This document shows, in pieces, positions 1-5,992 of a DNA stretch of 6,578 nt. Position 1 is the stretch's first letter, and each line of letters begins with the position of its first letter. This DNA comes from CAYUUP01 sp964447925 (GTDB lineage: Bacteria; Bacillota; Clostridia; Oscillospirales; Oscillospiraceae), in contig CAYUUP010000086.1 of NCBI GenBank assembly GCA_964447925.1, positions 1 through 6,578 of the forward strand. The letters are read 5' to 3'. The notes beneath the pieces were generated by a model. That model did not search any database and was not told where the DNA came from. It worked only from the letters and a program-made list of their open reading frames with translations. The translations under genes and the position numbers were made by a program.

Positions 1-55
<55 letters not shown>

Positions 56-95
56 ATGTTTTAATGCTGACACCGTCAGGTTGCCAACAGATGCT

Positions 96-130
96 ATTAT
101 ATCACAGAATTTGAAAAATGCAAGCCCTAA
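96..130 (-). promoter_or_regulatory. Housekeeping promoter of tRNA-Ala
   Basis: On the minus strand there is a perfect -10 box TATAAT (96-101). A TTGCAT-like -35 element (118-123) sits 16 bases upstream and is preceded by TTAGGG. The -35 is a poor match to TTGACA, but the surrounding TTAGGGCTTG block (121-130) and the TATAATAGCATCTGTTG block (85-101) recur almost exactly in front of the tRNA-Ser gene at the other end of the window. This supports a real shared promoter design. Transcription should start about 40 bases before the mature tRNA 5' end. Confidence 0.75.
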
Positions 131-165
131 TTTCAAAAAAATAAAAAATTTTCTGGAGGGCTGTC

Positions 166-184
166 ACCCGAACCTCGGTCGGGT
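166..184. other. Small inverted repeat in 5' region of the first small gene
   Basis: ACCCGA (166-171) and TCGGGT (179-184) can form a 6-bp stem with a 7-base loop. It lies in the 170-base region between the divergent tRNA-Ala and the small gene at 225. No U-run follows on the plus strand. On the minus strand a T-rich stretch occurs only about 20 bases away, so it does not qualify as an intrinsic terminator. It may be a leader structure or chance. I see no confident promoter for the gene at 225 in this stretch, although 131-155 is strongly AT-rich. Confidence 0.25.
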
Positions 185-224
185 CATAGAGATAGGGGGA
201 AGCGAAAGGTGAGGAGGCGAGCTG

Positions 225-440
225 ATGGGTGAGCAAGCGGTGTCCGGGCCGTTTTGGGTGGCCATGGCAGCACTGCTGGCAGTTCAATTTTCACAGGGGA
301 TGGGCGCGGATCAGCTGAATCTGTATGGCGCTTTTTTTACCTGCTTTGCCGATAATTTGCTGCTGATTGCGGAGCAGCAGCCCCAGGGGGGAGATAACGG
401 CCAGACAGGGCAAGGGGTTTCAGATATTCAAAGTGCTTGA
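225..440 (+). CDS. Small protein resembling the DUF6774 family
   Basis: This is a 71-aa protein of unknown function. A strong ribosome binding site (GGAGG, 213-217) sits 7 bases before the ATG, which argues for a real gene despite its size. Residues about 11-53 run VAMAALLAVQFSQG, then a short polar turn (MGADQ), then LNLYGAFFTCFADNLLLIAEQQ. From memory of the family, this spacing of A-L-A / D-x-L-x-L / FTxxxD-x-L-x-x-IA-x-Q matches the small clostridial DUF6774 proteins, whose function is unknown. The two hydrophobic helices look more like an amphipathic hairpin than classical membrane spans. The tail is polar and glycine/glutamine-rich. The hprK promoter starts on its stop codon, so it is probably a separate unit. 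I am fairly sure it is coding and moderately sure of the family. Confidence 0.6.
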   Translation: MGEQAVSGPFWVAMAALLAVQFSQGMGADQLNLYGAFFTCFADNLLLIAEQQPQGGDNGQTGQGVSDIQSA

Positions 441-465
441 ATTGCTGCCCGTTCTATGCTACAAT
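437..465 (+). promoter_or_regulatory. Sigma-A-type promoter of hprK
   Basis: The -35 box TTGAAT (437-442) and -10 box TACAAT (460-465) are separated by exactly 17 bases, and a TG one base before the -10 makes it an extended -10. Transcription should start near 472, leaving a leader of about 30 bases before the ATG at 504. The -35 overlaps the stop codon of the preceding small gene. This position also rules out the earlier in-frame ATG at 456 as the hprK start, because that ATG would lie upstream of the transcription start. Confidence 0.75.
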
Positions 466-503
466 ATGAGAAAAGCGATCGCAGCAGGAGAGGGGTTTTC
501 CGT

Positions 504-1454
504 ATGGGGACAAGCTATCATGTCAGTCTGAAAAAGCTGATTGAGGAATTTGACCTTGAGGTACTTCATGGAGCCAAGAATCTGGAGCAGACAGAAGTCG
601 AGGAGGACAGCATCAACCGGCCCGGCCTCCAGTTGGTGGGGTTCTATGAGGACTTTGCCTATGAACGCATTCAAATTGTGGGCCGGATGGAGAAACGCTA
701 TCTGGAAAAGCTCAACAAGCGGGAGCGCGAGAAGAGTTTTGCCCAGCTGTTTTCCTATGAGATACCGGCGTTGATCCTCTCTCGGGGAGAGACTCCCTTT
801 GAGGAATGCCTGGACATGGCCCGGAAATATGACCGGACAGTACTCCGCAGCCAGGAGGTTACCGGAGAACTGATCTCCAACTTGACCACTGCTCTAAAGA
901 CCTATCTCTCCCCCCGCATTACCCGCCACGGAGTGCTGCTGGAAGTACATGGTGAGGGCGTGCTGCTGCTGGGGGAATCCGGCGTGGGCAAAAGCGAGGT
1001 GGCGGTGGAACTGATTAAGCGGGGCCACCGGCTGATTGCCGATGATGCGGTGGAGATCAGACGTACTATTGCGAAAAAGCTGACCGGTACTGCCCCGGAA
1101 TTGATACGCCATTATATTGAGCTGCGGGGTGTCGGCATCATTGATGTACGGCGTATCTTCGGTATGTCGGCGGTGAAGGAGAGCCAGGAGATCGATTTGA
1201 TCGTCAATCTGGAAACCTGGAAGGAGGGGATGGTCTATGACCGCCTGGGGCTGGAGAATTTTTACACCAGCATCCTAGATGTGCGGGTCCCCACCCTGAC
1301 TATCCCGGTGAAGCCGGGGCGGAATCTCGCGGTGATTATTGAGGTGGCAGCTATGAACAACCGCCATAAGAAGATGGGCTTCAACGCCGCCCAGGAATTT
1401 GCCCAGCAGATCAACGCCCAGTTTGACCAGCCTATGAGTGCCGGGCGGCTGTGA
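504..1454 (+). CDS. hprK: HPr kinase/phosphorylase
   Basis: This is a bifunctional cytoplasmic enzyme that phosphorylates the phosphotransferase-system carrier HPr on its regulatory serine and also removes that phosphate. In Firmicutes this controls carbon catabolite repression through CcpA. The 316-aa length matches the family. The N-terminal domain (about 1-130) precedes the kinase domain, which holds the conserved His-Gly (H142), the Walker A loop GESGVGKS (157-164), an acidic pair D180-D181, and the HprK signature IELRGVGIIDVRRIFG (205-220). The C-terminal NRHKKMGFNAAQEFA segment is also typical. The start at 504 is preferred over an in-frame ATG at 456. It gives the usual MxxxYxVSLKKLIEEF-type N-terminus, has a purine-rich site (AGAGGGG, 489-495) 8 bases upstream, and lies downstream of the promoter. 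The stop codon overlaps the next gene's start by one base. All key residues are present, so it should be active. Confidence 0.95.
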   Translation: MGTSYHVSLKKLIEEFDLEVLHGAKNLEQTEVEEDSINRPGLQLVGFYEDFAYERIQIVGRMEKRYLEKLNKREREKSFAQLFSYEIPALILSRGETPFEECLDMARKYDRTVLRSQEVTGELISNLTTALKTYLSPRITRHGVLLEVHGEGVLLLGESGVGKSEVAVELIKRGHRLIADDAVEIRRTIAKKLTGTAPELIRHYIELRGVGIIDVRRIFGMSAVKESQEIDLIVNLETWKEGMVYDRLGLENFYTSILDVRVPTLTIPVKPGRNLAVIIEVAAMNNRHKKMGFNAAQEFAQQINAQFDQPMSAGRL

Positions 1455-1990
1455 TGGAGAACATTATTCAGCAGCAGCGGGAGGCTCGCCTACACACCTG
1501 CTGTTTTACCGGCCACCGGCCGGCCCGGCTCCCCTGGGGGAATGATGAGCAGGATGACCGCTGTTGCCGGTTAAAGGTGTGGCTGGAGGAGCAGATCGAG
1601 GCGGTCTGCAACAGAGGCATAACTCATTTCATCTCAGGCATGGCCCAGGGGGTGGATTTATACTGCTGCGAGGTTGTTCTGCGGGTGAAGGCCCGCCGCC
1701 CATCAATTTTGCTGGAGGCAGCCATTCCCTATCCCGGCCAGGCCGACCACTGGGGCGTGAGCCAGCGGGAGCGGTACCGCCGGCTGCTGGCCCAGTGCGA
1801 TTTGGAGACGGTGGTGCAGAACAGCCATACGCCGGACTGCATGATGCGCCGTAACCGATATATGGTAGACCGAGCCTCCACGCTGATTGCCGTTTATGAC
1901 GGCAATCCCTCCGGCGGCACCATGAGAACCTGTCTCTACGCCTATCGGCAGGGGCTGGAGGTGGTGGAGGTCTCTCCCGAGGATTTTTGA
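1454..1990 (+). CDS. SLOG-family (YpsA/DUF1273-like) protein
   Basis: This is a 178-aa cytoplasmic protein of the SLOG superfamily, Rossmann-like folds related to DprA and LOG that are thought to bind nucleotides or nucleotide-derived ligands. Family signatures are visible in order: CCFTGHRPARLPW (16-28), GMAQGVDLYCCE (62-73), the W...RERYRRLLAQCD region near 98-116, MMRRNRYMVDRAS (130-142) and IAVYDGNPSGGT (145-156). The two glycine-rich motifs and the RNRYMVD block form the expected ligand pocket. The ATG at 1454 shares its A with the hprK stop (TGATG), which suggests translational coupling; a GTG at 1451 is a possible alternative start and adds one residue. B. subtilis YpsA has been linked to cell division and stress, but the ligand here cannot be read from sequence. 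Being coupled to hprK, it is probably made in step with the kinase. Confidence 0.88.
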   Translation: MENIIQQQREARLHTCCFTGHRPARLPWGNDEQDDRCCRLKVWLEEQIEAVCNRGITHFISGMAQGVDLYCCEVVLRVKARRPSILLEAAIPYPGQADHWGVSQRERYRRLLAQCDLETVVQNSHTPDCMMRRNRYMVDRASTLIAVYDGNPSGGTMRTCLYAYRQGLEVVEVSPEDF

Positions 1991-2024
1991 GGCAACGAGC
2001 AGGAGACCCCAGGAGGAACGCATT

Positions 2025-3320
2025 ATGAAGCTGCAAAAACTGCTTGCCTTCTTGCTGGCAGCACTGCTGCTGGGCCTGACAGCCTGCGGCAGGAGCGAGG
2101 GGGAGAAAGCGGAAGAATCTGGACCCATCCAGATTGTGGAGGAAGAGACTGCCATCACCGTCTGGGCTGCCACGGATTTTGGTGGAGCAGAGGGTTATCT
2201 GAATAAACTGGCGGATGCCTTTATGGAGACTTATGCCAATGTGATGGTGGAAGTCATCTATTGGGAGGCGAGTGCCATTGGGGATGCCCTCATCAGCGCC
2301 GTCAAGACGGGCAGCGCTCCGGATGTGTTGGTTGCCAGCTCGGAGGAGGCGCTGGACTATGCTCAGCAGGGTCTGCTCACTGAGTTAGACAGCCTGGCAA
2401 CCGATGCGCTGAGGGTGGATATGGTCAGCACCTATATTCTGGACGCCTGCGGTGACGGCACCAATCAGTGGCTCTATCCCCTGAGCTGCATTCCCTGCTG
2501 TATGGCGTTGAGTCTATCTGCCCTGGAGGAATCGGGAGCCATAGCGTATATCAATCTGGAGGGGGACAGAGGCTGGACGGCAAAGGACTTTGCCGCAGCC
2601 GTCAGGGCACTGGCGATGGCAGGCGATACAGTGGAGATTCCCTGCGGCGGTACGGCGGGGGATATGGCCACTCGAAGCCTGATCACCAACCTCTACGGTG
2701 CTGCCATTTATAACGGCAGCCAAACAGCCTGTATCTTTGAATCGGAAGAGTCCAACCGGGCGCTGAATTTGCTCCGGGAGCTGATCCAGGAGGGCAGCTT
2801 GACGGCCAACGGCAGCGCCACAGCAGAGGGGCAGCTGGCCCGGCTGAAGGCCGGGGAGTTGGCAATCTCTCTTTACTGGTGCGGCGAAGAGTTGGGGGAG
2901 GATGAGATCCTTGTACCCTATCCCAACGACAGCGGCAACCTCTCTCTGGAATTTGCTGTCAAGGGTATGTGCATTTTTGACAACGATGACAGCAGCCGGA
3001 GCAAGGTGGCCAAGGCATTTGTCTCCTATGCCTGCGGGGATGAAGCTTGGGGGCCGCAGTCAGTGGCAGCCACCGGGGGACTGCCCGTCCGTGTCAGTCA
3101 GCAGGGGCTTCTGGACGGGGGGGACGATATGGACTTTCTCCTGAGCCTCTCCGCCAGCTATGGCCCCAGCTATCATACCGTAACCGCCTTTGAAGAGATG
3201 AGGGTACTGTGGCAGGACATGCTGAGGACTACCTTGGTGGATGGCAATAACATCGCCGACGCGGTATACCTCTTTATGAGCCAAACCAATGCCGCCATGG
3301 ATGAGACTAGGGCAGGCTGA
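2025..3320 (+). CDS. Extracellular solute-binding lipoprotein (ABC-type, sugar-binding class)
   Basis: This 431-aa protein is predicted to be anchored to the outer face of the cytoplasmic membrane. It starts with a classic lipoprotein signal: MKLQK, a leucine/alanine-rich core (6-18), and the lipobox LTAC with the lipid-modified cysteine at 21. An acidic linker (GRSEGEKAEESGP) follows. The mature part resembles family 1 carbohydrate-binding proteins: ITVWAATDFGG at the first strand, ANVMVEVIYWEAS, the APDVLVASSEEALDYAQQGLLTELDSL block (98-124), later a hinge-like GTAGDMATRSLITNLYG, and a C-terminal GGLPVR. AGGAGG at 2011-2016, 8 bases before the ATG, is a textbook ribosome binding site. It follows the SLOG gene by 34 bases with no terminator, so it is likely in the hprK transcript. 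No permease or ATPase gene is next to it, so it may serve a transporter encoded elsewhere or act as a sensor. The substrate is unknown; sugar is the family-level guess. Confidence 0.85.
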   Translation: MKLQKLLAFLLAALLLGLTACGRSEGEKAEESGPIQIVEEETAITVWAATDFGGAEGYLNKLADAFMETYANVMVEVIYWEASAIGDALISAVKTGSAPDVLVASSEEALDYAQQGLLTELDSLATDALRVDMVSTYILDACGDGTNQWLYPLSCIPCCMALSLSALEESGAIAYINLEGDRGWTAKDFAAAVRALAMAGDTVEIPCGGTAGDMATRSLITNLYGAAIYNGSQTACIFESEESNRALNLLRELIQEGSLTANGSATAEGQLARLKAGELAISLYWCGEELGEDEILVPYPNDSGNLSLEFAVKGMCIFDNDDSSRSKVAKAFVSYACGDEAWGPQSVAATGGLPVRVSQQGLLDGGDDMDFLLSLSASYGPSYHTVTAFEEMRVLWQDMLRTTLVDGNNIADAVYLFMSQTNAAMDETRAG

Positions 3321-3390
3321 AGGGGAAATCCCCTGGTGGGAAAGCCATAGCCTGTGGAATTTACTTTGTCCATAAGAATAAAAGCGGGGT

Positions 3391-3413
3391 TCCGGCGGGG
3401 ACAATCTGCCGGA
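3391..3413 (+). other. Hairpin in the gap before dpsA
   Basis: TCCGGCGG (3391-3398) pairs with CTGCCGGA (3406-3413), including one G-U pair, around a 7-base loop. No run of U follows, so it is not a canonical intrinsic terminator. It lies between the end of the lipoprotein gene and the candidate dpsA promoter, and might slow read-through or stabilise the 3' end of the upstream message. A weaker AGGGG/CCCCT hairpin lies at 3321-3334, directly after the lipoprotein stop codon, also without a U-run. Confidence 0.35.
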
Positions 3414-3420
3414 GCCAGGT

Positions 3421-3449
3421 TCACTCTGCCCGGCACAAATCATAGTATG
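3421..3449 (+). promoter_or_regulatory. Candidate sigma-K-type sporulation promoter of dpsAB
   Basis: CATAGTATG (3441-3449) fits the sigma-K -10 pattern CATAnnnTA except in its last base. An AC-containing -35 (TCACT, 3421-3425) sits about 16 bases upstream. The predicted transcription start, near 3456, gives a leader of about 29 bases. In B. subtilis the orthologous spoVF operon is controlled by sigma-K in the mother cell, so the site agrees with known regulation. No TTGACA/TATAAT-type promoter is visible in this 164-base gap. Sigma-K and sigma-E -10 boxes are similar, but the usual sigma-E -35 is not seen. Short motifs like this can occur by chance, so this is a candidate only. Confidence 0.45.
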
Positions 3450-3484
3450 GGATACCGAGATTATAAGGACGGTGTGAACCATCT

Positions 3485-4360
3485 ATGAAACAATATCATA
3501 TCTGGGTCATCGGCGGAGATATGCGTCAGGTAAAGCTGGCGGAGCTGCTGATGGCCGACGGTCACTGTGTCCAGACCTTTGCCATGGAGCAGCGGCCAGA
3601 GACGGGAGATTTGCCCGGCTCGGACACACTGCGGGGGATCGAGCAGGCGGACTGTGTCATCCTGCCCCTGCCTACAACGGGAGAAGAGGGAATCCTGAAT
3701 GCCCCTCTCTCCGATCATCGGGTACCTCTGGTTTCCATCCTGGGTGCGCTGGTGCCAGGGCAGGTGGTCTGCGCTGGGCGGGCAACGGAGGAGCTGGCAG
3801 AGCAGGCAAGGGAGCGGGGACTGGTTTTTTATGACTACTTCACCCGGGAGGAACTGGCAGTGGCCAACGCAGTCCCCACGGCAGAGGGAGCTATTCAGAT
3901 CGCTATGGAGGAACTGCCCACCACCCTCTATGACGCCCGGGTATTGGTGGTAGGCTTTGGGCGGCTGGGCAAGCTGTTGGCCCATCGGCTGCGAGGGCTG
4001 GGATCAAAGGTCACAGTTTCCGCACGGACCTGGAAGGATATGGCCTGGATTGAGGCTTACGGCTACAGCAGTGAACGCACCGACCAGCTGGCAGGCTGGT
4101 TGTGCAGCTATGACCTAATCATCAACACCGTGCCGGCCTTGGTACTGGATCGGGAGTGTCTCTCTGATTTGGCGGAGCATTGCCTGGTGATTGACCTGGC
4201 CTCCAAGCCCGGCGGGGTGGACTTTCAGGGGGCGGCGGANNNNNNNNNNGGCGTTAAGGCGATCTGGGCGCTTTCACTGCCGGGCAAGGTGGCCCCCATT
4301 ACCTCGGGCAAGATCATTCGGGATACCGTCTACAACATTTTCCGGGAGATCAAGCTATGA
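3485..4360 (+). CDS. dpsA: Dipicolinate synthase subunit A (SpoVFA), interrupted by unread bases
   Basis: With DpsB, this forms the enzyme that oxidises dihydrodipicolinate (or its hydroxylated precursor) to dipicolinic acid, the calcium chelator of the spore core. In known spore formers it is made in the mother cell. It is 291 aa as written. The N-terminal domain opens with IWVIGGDMRQ (6-15), typical of the family, and an NAVPTAEGAIQIAMEELP segment precedes the dinucleotide-binding motif VLVVGFGRLGK (153-163). The conserved IDLASKPGGVDF and IWALSLPGKVAPITSGKII blocks follow. Ten unread bases (4240-4249) fall between those two blocks; the frame is open on both sides, but the spacing looks two residues too long for the family. 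The ribosome binding site is modest (GGTG, 3471-3474, or AAGGA further up). The stop overlaps the dpsB start in ATGA. The identification is firm; only the masked residues are uncertain. Confidence 0.93.
   Translation: MKQYHIWVIGGDMRQVKLAELLMADGHCVQTFAMEQRPETGDLPGSDTLRGIEQADCVILPLPTTGEEGILNAPLSDHRVPLVSILGALVPGQVVCAGRATEELAEQARERGLVFYDYFTREELAVANAVPTAEGAIQIAMEELPTTLYDARVLVVGFGRLGKLLAHRLRGLGSKVTVSARTWKDMAWIEAYGYSSERTDQLAGWLCSYDLIINTVPALVLDRECLSDLAEHCLVIDLASKPGGVDFQGAAXXXXGVKAIWALSLPGKVAPITSGKIIRDTVYNIFREIKL
4240..4249. other. Run of ten N (assembly gap) inside dpsA
   Basis: Ten undetermined bases interrupt dpsA at codons 252-255 (the first affected codon reads GAN, so Asp or Glu). As written the gap keeps the reading frame. 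Family members normally have about six residues between the DF of PGGxDF and the G of G(I/V)KA, whereas the gapped sequence implies eight. The run is therefore probably a fixed-length placeholder and the true gap is likely shorter. The left flank is very G-rich (GGGGGCGGCGG), which may have caused the break. Confidence 0.95.
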
Positions 4361-4953
4361 GGGCAGAGGAACTTCGGCTTGGCTTCGCCATGTGCGGATC
4401 TTACTGTACTTACGCAAAGGTGTTGCCCCAACTCCGGCGCGCGGCAGAGCGCTTTGGCTCTGTACTCCCCATCCTGTCGGAGAACAGCGCCACTACCGAC
4501 AGCCGCTTTGGTGCTGCGGAGGACTTTCTGCGGCAGATAGAGGAGATCTGTGGCTGTCCGCCCATCACCTCCATCCGAGAGGCGGAACCCATCGGCCCCA
4601 AAAAGCTGCTGGATGTATTGGTCATCGCCCCCTGCACCGGGAATACCCTGGCAAAGCTGGCGGCGGGCATTACCGATACCTGCGTCACTATGGCAGCCAA
4701 GGCCCATATGCGCAACGGCAGGCCGGTGGTCATTGCCCCCTCCACCAACGATGGCCTGTCCGTCTCCCTGCGGAACATTGGGGATTTGATGTCCCGGAAG
4801 CACATCTATTTTGTCCCCTTCGGACAGGATGACATTCAGGGCAAGCCCACCTCGTTGGTGGCCCACATGGAGATGATCTGCCCAGCGGCAGAGGCAGCAA
4901 CAGTGGGACAGCAGCTACAGCCCGTCCTGCTGGAAGCACAGCGAATTTTATAA
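4357..4953 (+). CDS. dpsB: Dipicolinate synthase subunit B (SpoVFB), flavoprotein-type
   Basis: This is the second subunit of dipicolinate synthase, a 198-aa protein with the flavoprotein (FMN-binding, PPC-decarboxylase-like) Rossmann fold. The N-terminal strand-loop reads LGFAMCGSYCTYAKVLPQL (8-26), the family's GFAxxGSxCT motif. The second hallmark is VLVIAPCTGNTLAKLAAGITDTCVTMAAKAHMRNGRPVVIAPSTND (from residue 87). This includes PCTGNT (92-97), expected to bind the flavin phosphate, and the conserved RP-VVIA strand. A late YFVPFGQDDIQGKPTSLVA segment is typical of SpoVFB. Length is normal. The ATGA overlap with dpsA implies coupled translation and equal subunit supply. No terminator follows; a housekeeping promoter for the next gene begins 7 bases after the stop. 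The identity is secure. Confidence 0.93.
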   Translation: MRAEELRLGFAMCGSYCTYAKVLPQLRRAAERFGSVLPILSENSATTDSRFGAAEDFLRQIEEICGCPPITSIREAEPIGPKKLLDVLVIAPCTGNTLAKLAAGITDTCVTMAAKAHMRNGRPVVIAPSTNDGLSVSLRNIGDLMSRKHIYFVPFGQDDIQGKPTSLVAHMEMICPAAEAATVGQQLQPVLLEAQRIL

Positions 4954-4959
4954 AACTGG

Positions 4960-4988
4960 TTGACAAAAGTTGGGGAATCGGGTATGAT
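4960..4988 (+). promoter_or_regulatory. Strong sigma-A promoter of rfbA
   Basis: A perfect -35 box TTGACA (4960-4965) and the -10 box TATGAT (4983-4988; one mismatch) are separated by the ideal 17 bases. Transcription should start near 4995, giving a leader of about 50 bases. The leader includes a weak GATGT/ACATC hairpin (5008-5025) and an AAGGAG ribosome binding site (5031-5036). The promoter lies almost directly after the dpsB stop codon, making rfbA independently expressed during growth. Confidence 0.88.
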
Positions 4989-5046
4989 AAAGGGCGGCAA
5001 GTAATCTGATGTGAAAATATACATCTGAAAAAGGAGTGTGGCCCAT

Positions 5047-5931
5047 ATGAAGGGGATTATTCTGGCCGCAGGCAAGGGAACCCGGCTGTATCCCATGACC
5101 AAGCCGGTCTGCAAGCCGTTGCTGCCTGTCTATGACAAGCCACTGATTTATTATCCGCTCTCTGTGCTGATTCAGGCTGGTATCTATGAGGTGTTGATCA
5201 TCATTCCGCCAGGGGAGACTCGGGCGTTTCGTAACCTGCTGGGGGATGGCAGTCAGTGGGGAATGCGCATCAGCTATGCTGTCCAGGAGCGGGCCAGAGG
5301 TATTGCAGACGCCATGCTGGTGGGTGCCAGCTTCATCGGCAGTGAGAGTGTCTGCCTGGTGCTGGGGGATAATATCTTTTATTCCCGCAGCCTGGGCAGT
5401 ATGCTCAAGCAGGTAGCCCGACAGACGGTGGGTGCCACGGTGTTTGGTTGCTATGTGGATGACCCCCGCCCCTTTGGTGTAGTGGAATTTGACGCATCCG
5501 GTCGGGCCATCTCCATTGAGGAAAAGCCGGAGTACCCCCGCTCCAACTATGTGGTACCCGGCCTGTATTTTTATGACAATCAGGTAGTGGAGATTGCCAG
5601 GAGCCTGAAACCCTCTGCCAGAGGTGAACTGGAAATCACGGATGTCAACCGAGAATATCTCTCCCGTGGCCAGCTGCAGGTGATGCCCATGGAACAGGAT
5701 ACCGTCTGGCTAGATGCTGGGACGGCGGACAGCCTACTGGAGGCTGCCCAGACTATTAAGCAAATTCAAGAACAGTCCAACGGACACCGCGTGGGTTGCA
5801 TTGAAGAGCTGGCCTATTGGGAGAGCTGGATTACCCTCCACCAGGTCCATCTGCTGGGGCAGGCCATGAGTATGACGCCATACGGCCAGTATATGATGAA
5901 GCTAACGCCGGCCAGCATGAATAATCAATAG
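5047..5931 (+). CDS. rfbA: Glucose-1-phosphate thymidylyltransferase
   Basis: This enzyme joins dTTP and glucose-1-phosphate to make dTDP-glucose, the first step to dTDP-L-rhamnose and other deoxysugars for surface glycans. It is 294 aa, the usual length of the short RmlA class. It opens with MKGIILAAGKGTRLYP (1-16), the nucleotide-binding loop. K23 and PVYDKP (27-32) follow. Q80 and G85 match the thymine-contacting residues of the Pseudomonas enzyme. The metal-binding aspartates are D108 (VLGDN) and D223 (WLDAGT). The sugar-site blocks EEKP (158-161) and GELEITDVN (193-201) are intact. The residue after K23 is proline where most RmlA enzymes have glutamine (KQLLP), so nucleotide preference could differ. 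I chose the ATG at 5047: it gives the canonical start, 10 bases after AAGGAG, whereas a GTG at 5038 would lie against the binding site. No rmlB, rmlC or rmlD is in the window. Confidence 0.9.
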   Translation: MKGIILAAGKGTRLYPMTKPVCKPLLPVYDKPLIYYPLSVLIQAGIYEVLIIIPPGETRAFRNLLGDGSQWGMRISYAVQERARGIADAMLVGASFIGSESVCLVLGDNIFYSRSLGSMLKQVARQTVGATVFGCYVDDPRPFGVVEFDASGRAISIEEKPEYPRSNYVVPGLYFYDNQVVEIARSLKPSARGELEITDVNREYLSRGQLQVMPMEQDTVWLDAGTADSLLEAAQTIKQIQEQSNGHRVGCIEELAYWESWITLHQVHLLGQAMSMTPYGQYMMKLTPASMNNQ

Positions 5932-5992
5932 GAGTGATAAAAGTCCCGGCGGACATATGCACAAATCCGGTAAAAGCGGGCAATAGACAAAA

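Noticed and set aside
456..503. Upstream ATG at 456 as the hprK start, adding 16 residues
   Set aside because: It overlaps the -10 region of the hprK promoter (460-465), has no ribosome binding site, and the added residues do not match HprK N-termini.
1629..2173. Long minus-strand open frames opposite the SLOG and lipoprotein genes
   Set aside because: They are shadows of GC-rich coding sequence. They have proline/arginine-rich composition, no family motifs and no ribosome binding sites, and they overlap two well-supported genes.
3321..3334. AGGGG/CCCCT hairpin as terminator of the lipoprotein gene
   Set aside because: It has only five base pairs and no following U-run.
3321..3484. Riboswitch in the gap before dpsA
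   Set aside because: I looked for cobalamin-, lysine- and T-box-like conserved blocks because the gap is structured and G-rich, but found none in a coherent order. A sporulation promoter explains the gap better.
3060..3985. Minus-strand frames opposite the end of the lipoprotein gene and dpsA
   Set aside because: They show no recognisable motifs and lie antisense to confident genes, including across the promoter-bearing gap.
5038..5046. GTG at 5038 as the rfbA start
   Set aside because: It is only one base from the AAGGAG ribosome binding site. The ATG at 5047 has proper spacing and gives the family's standard MKGIILA start.
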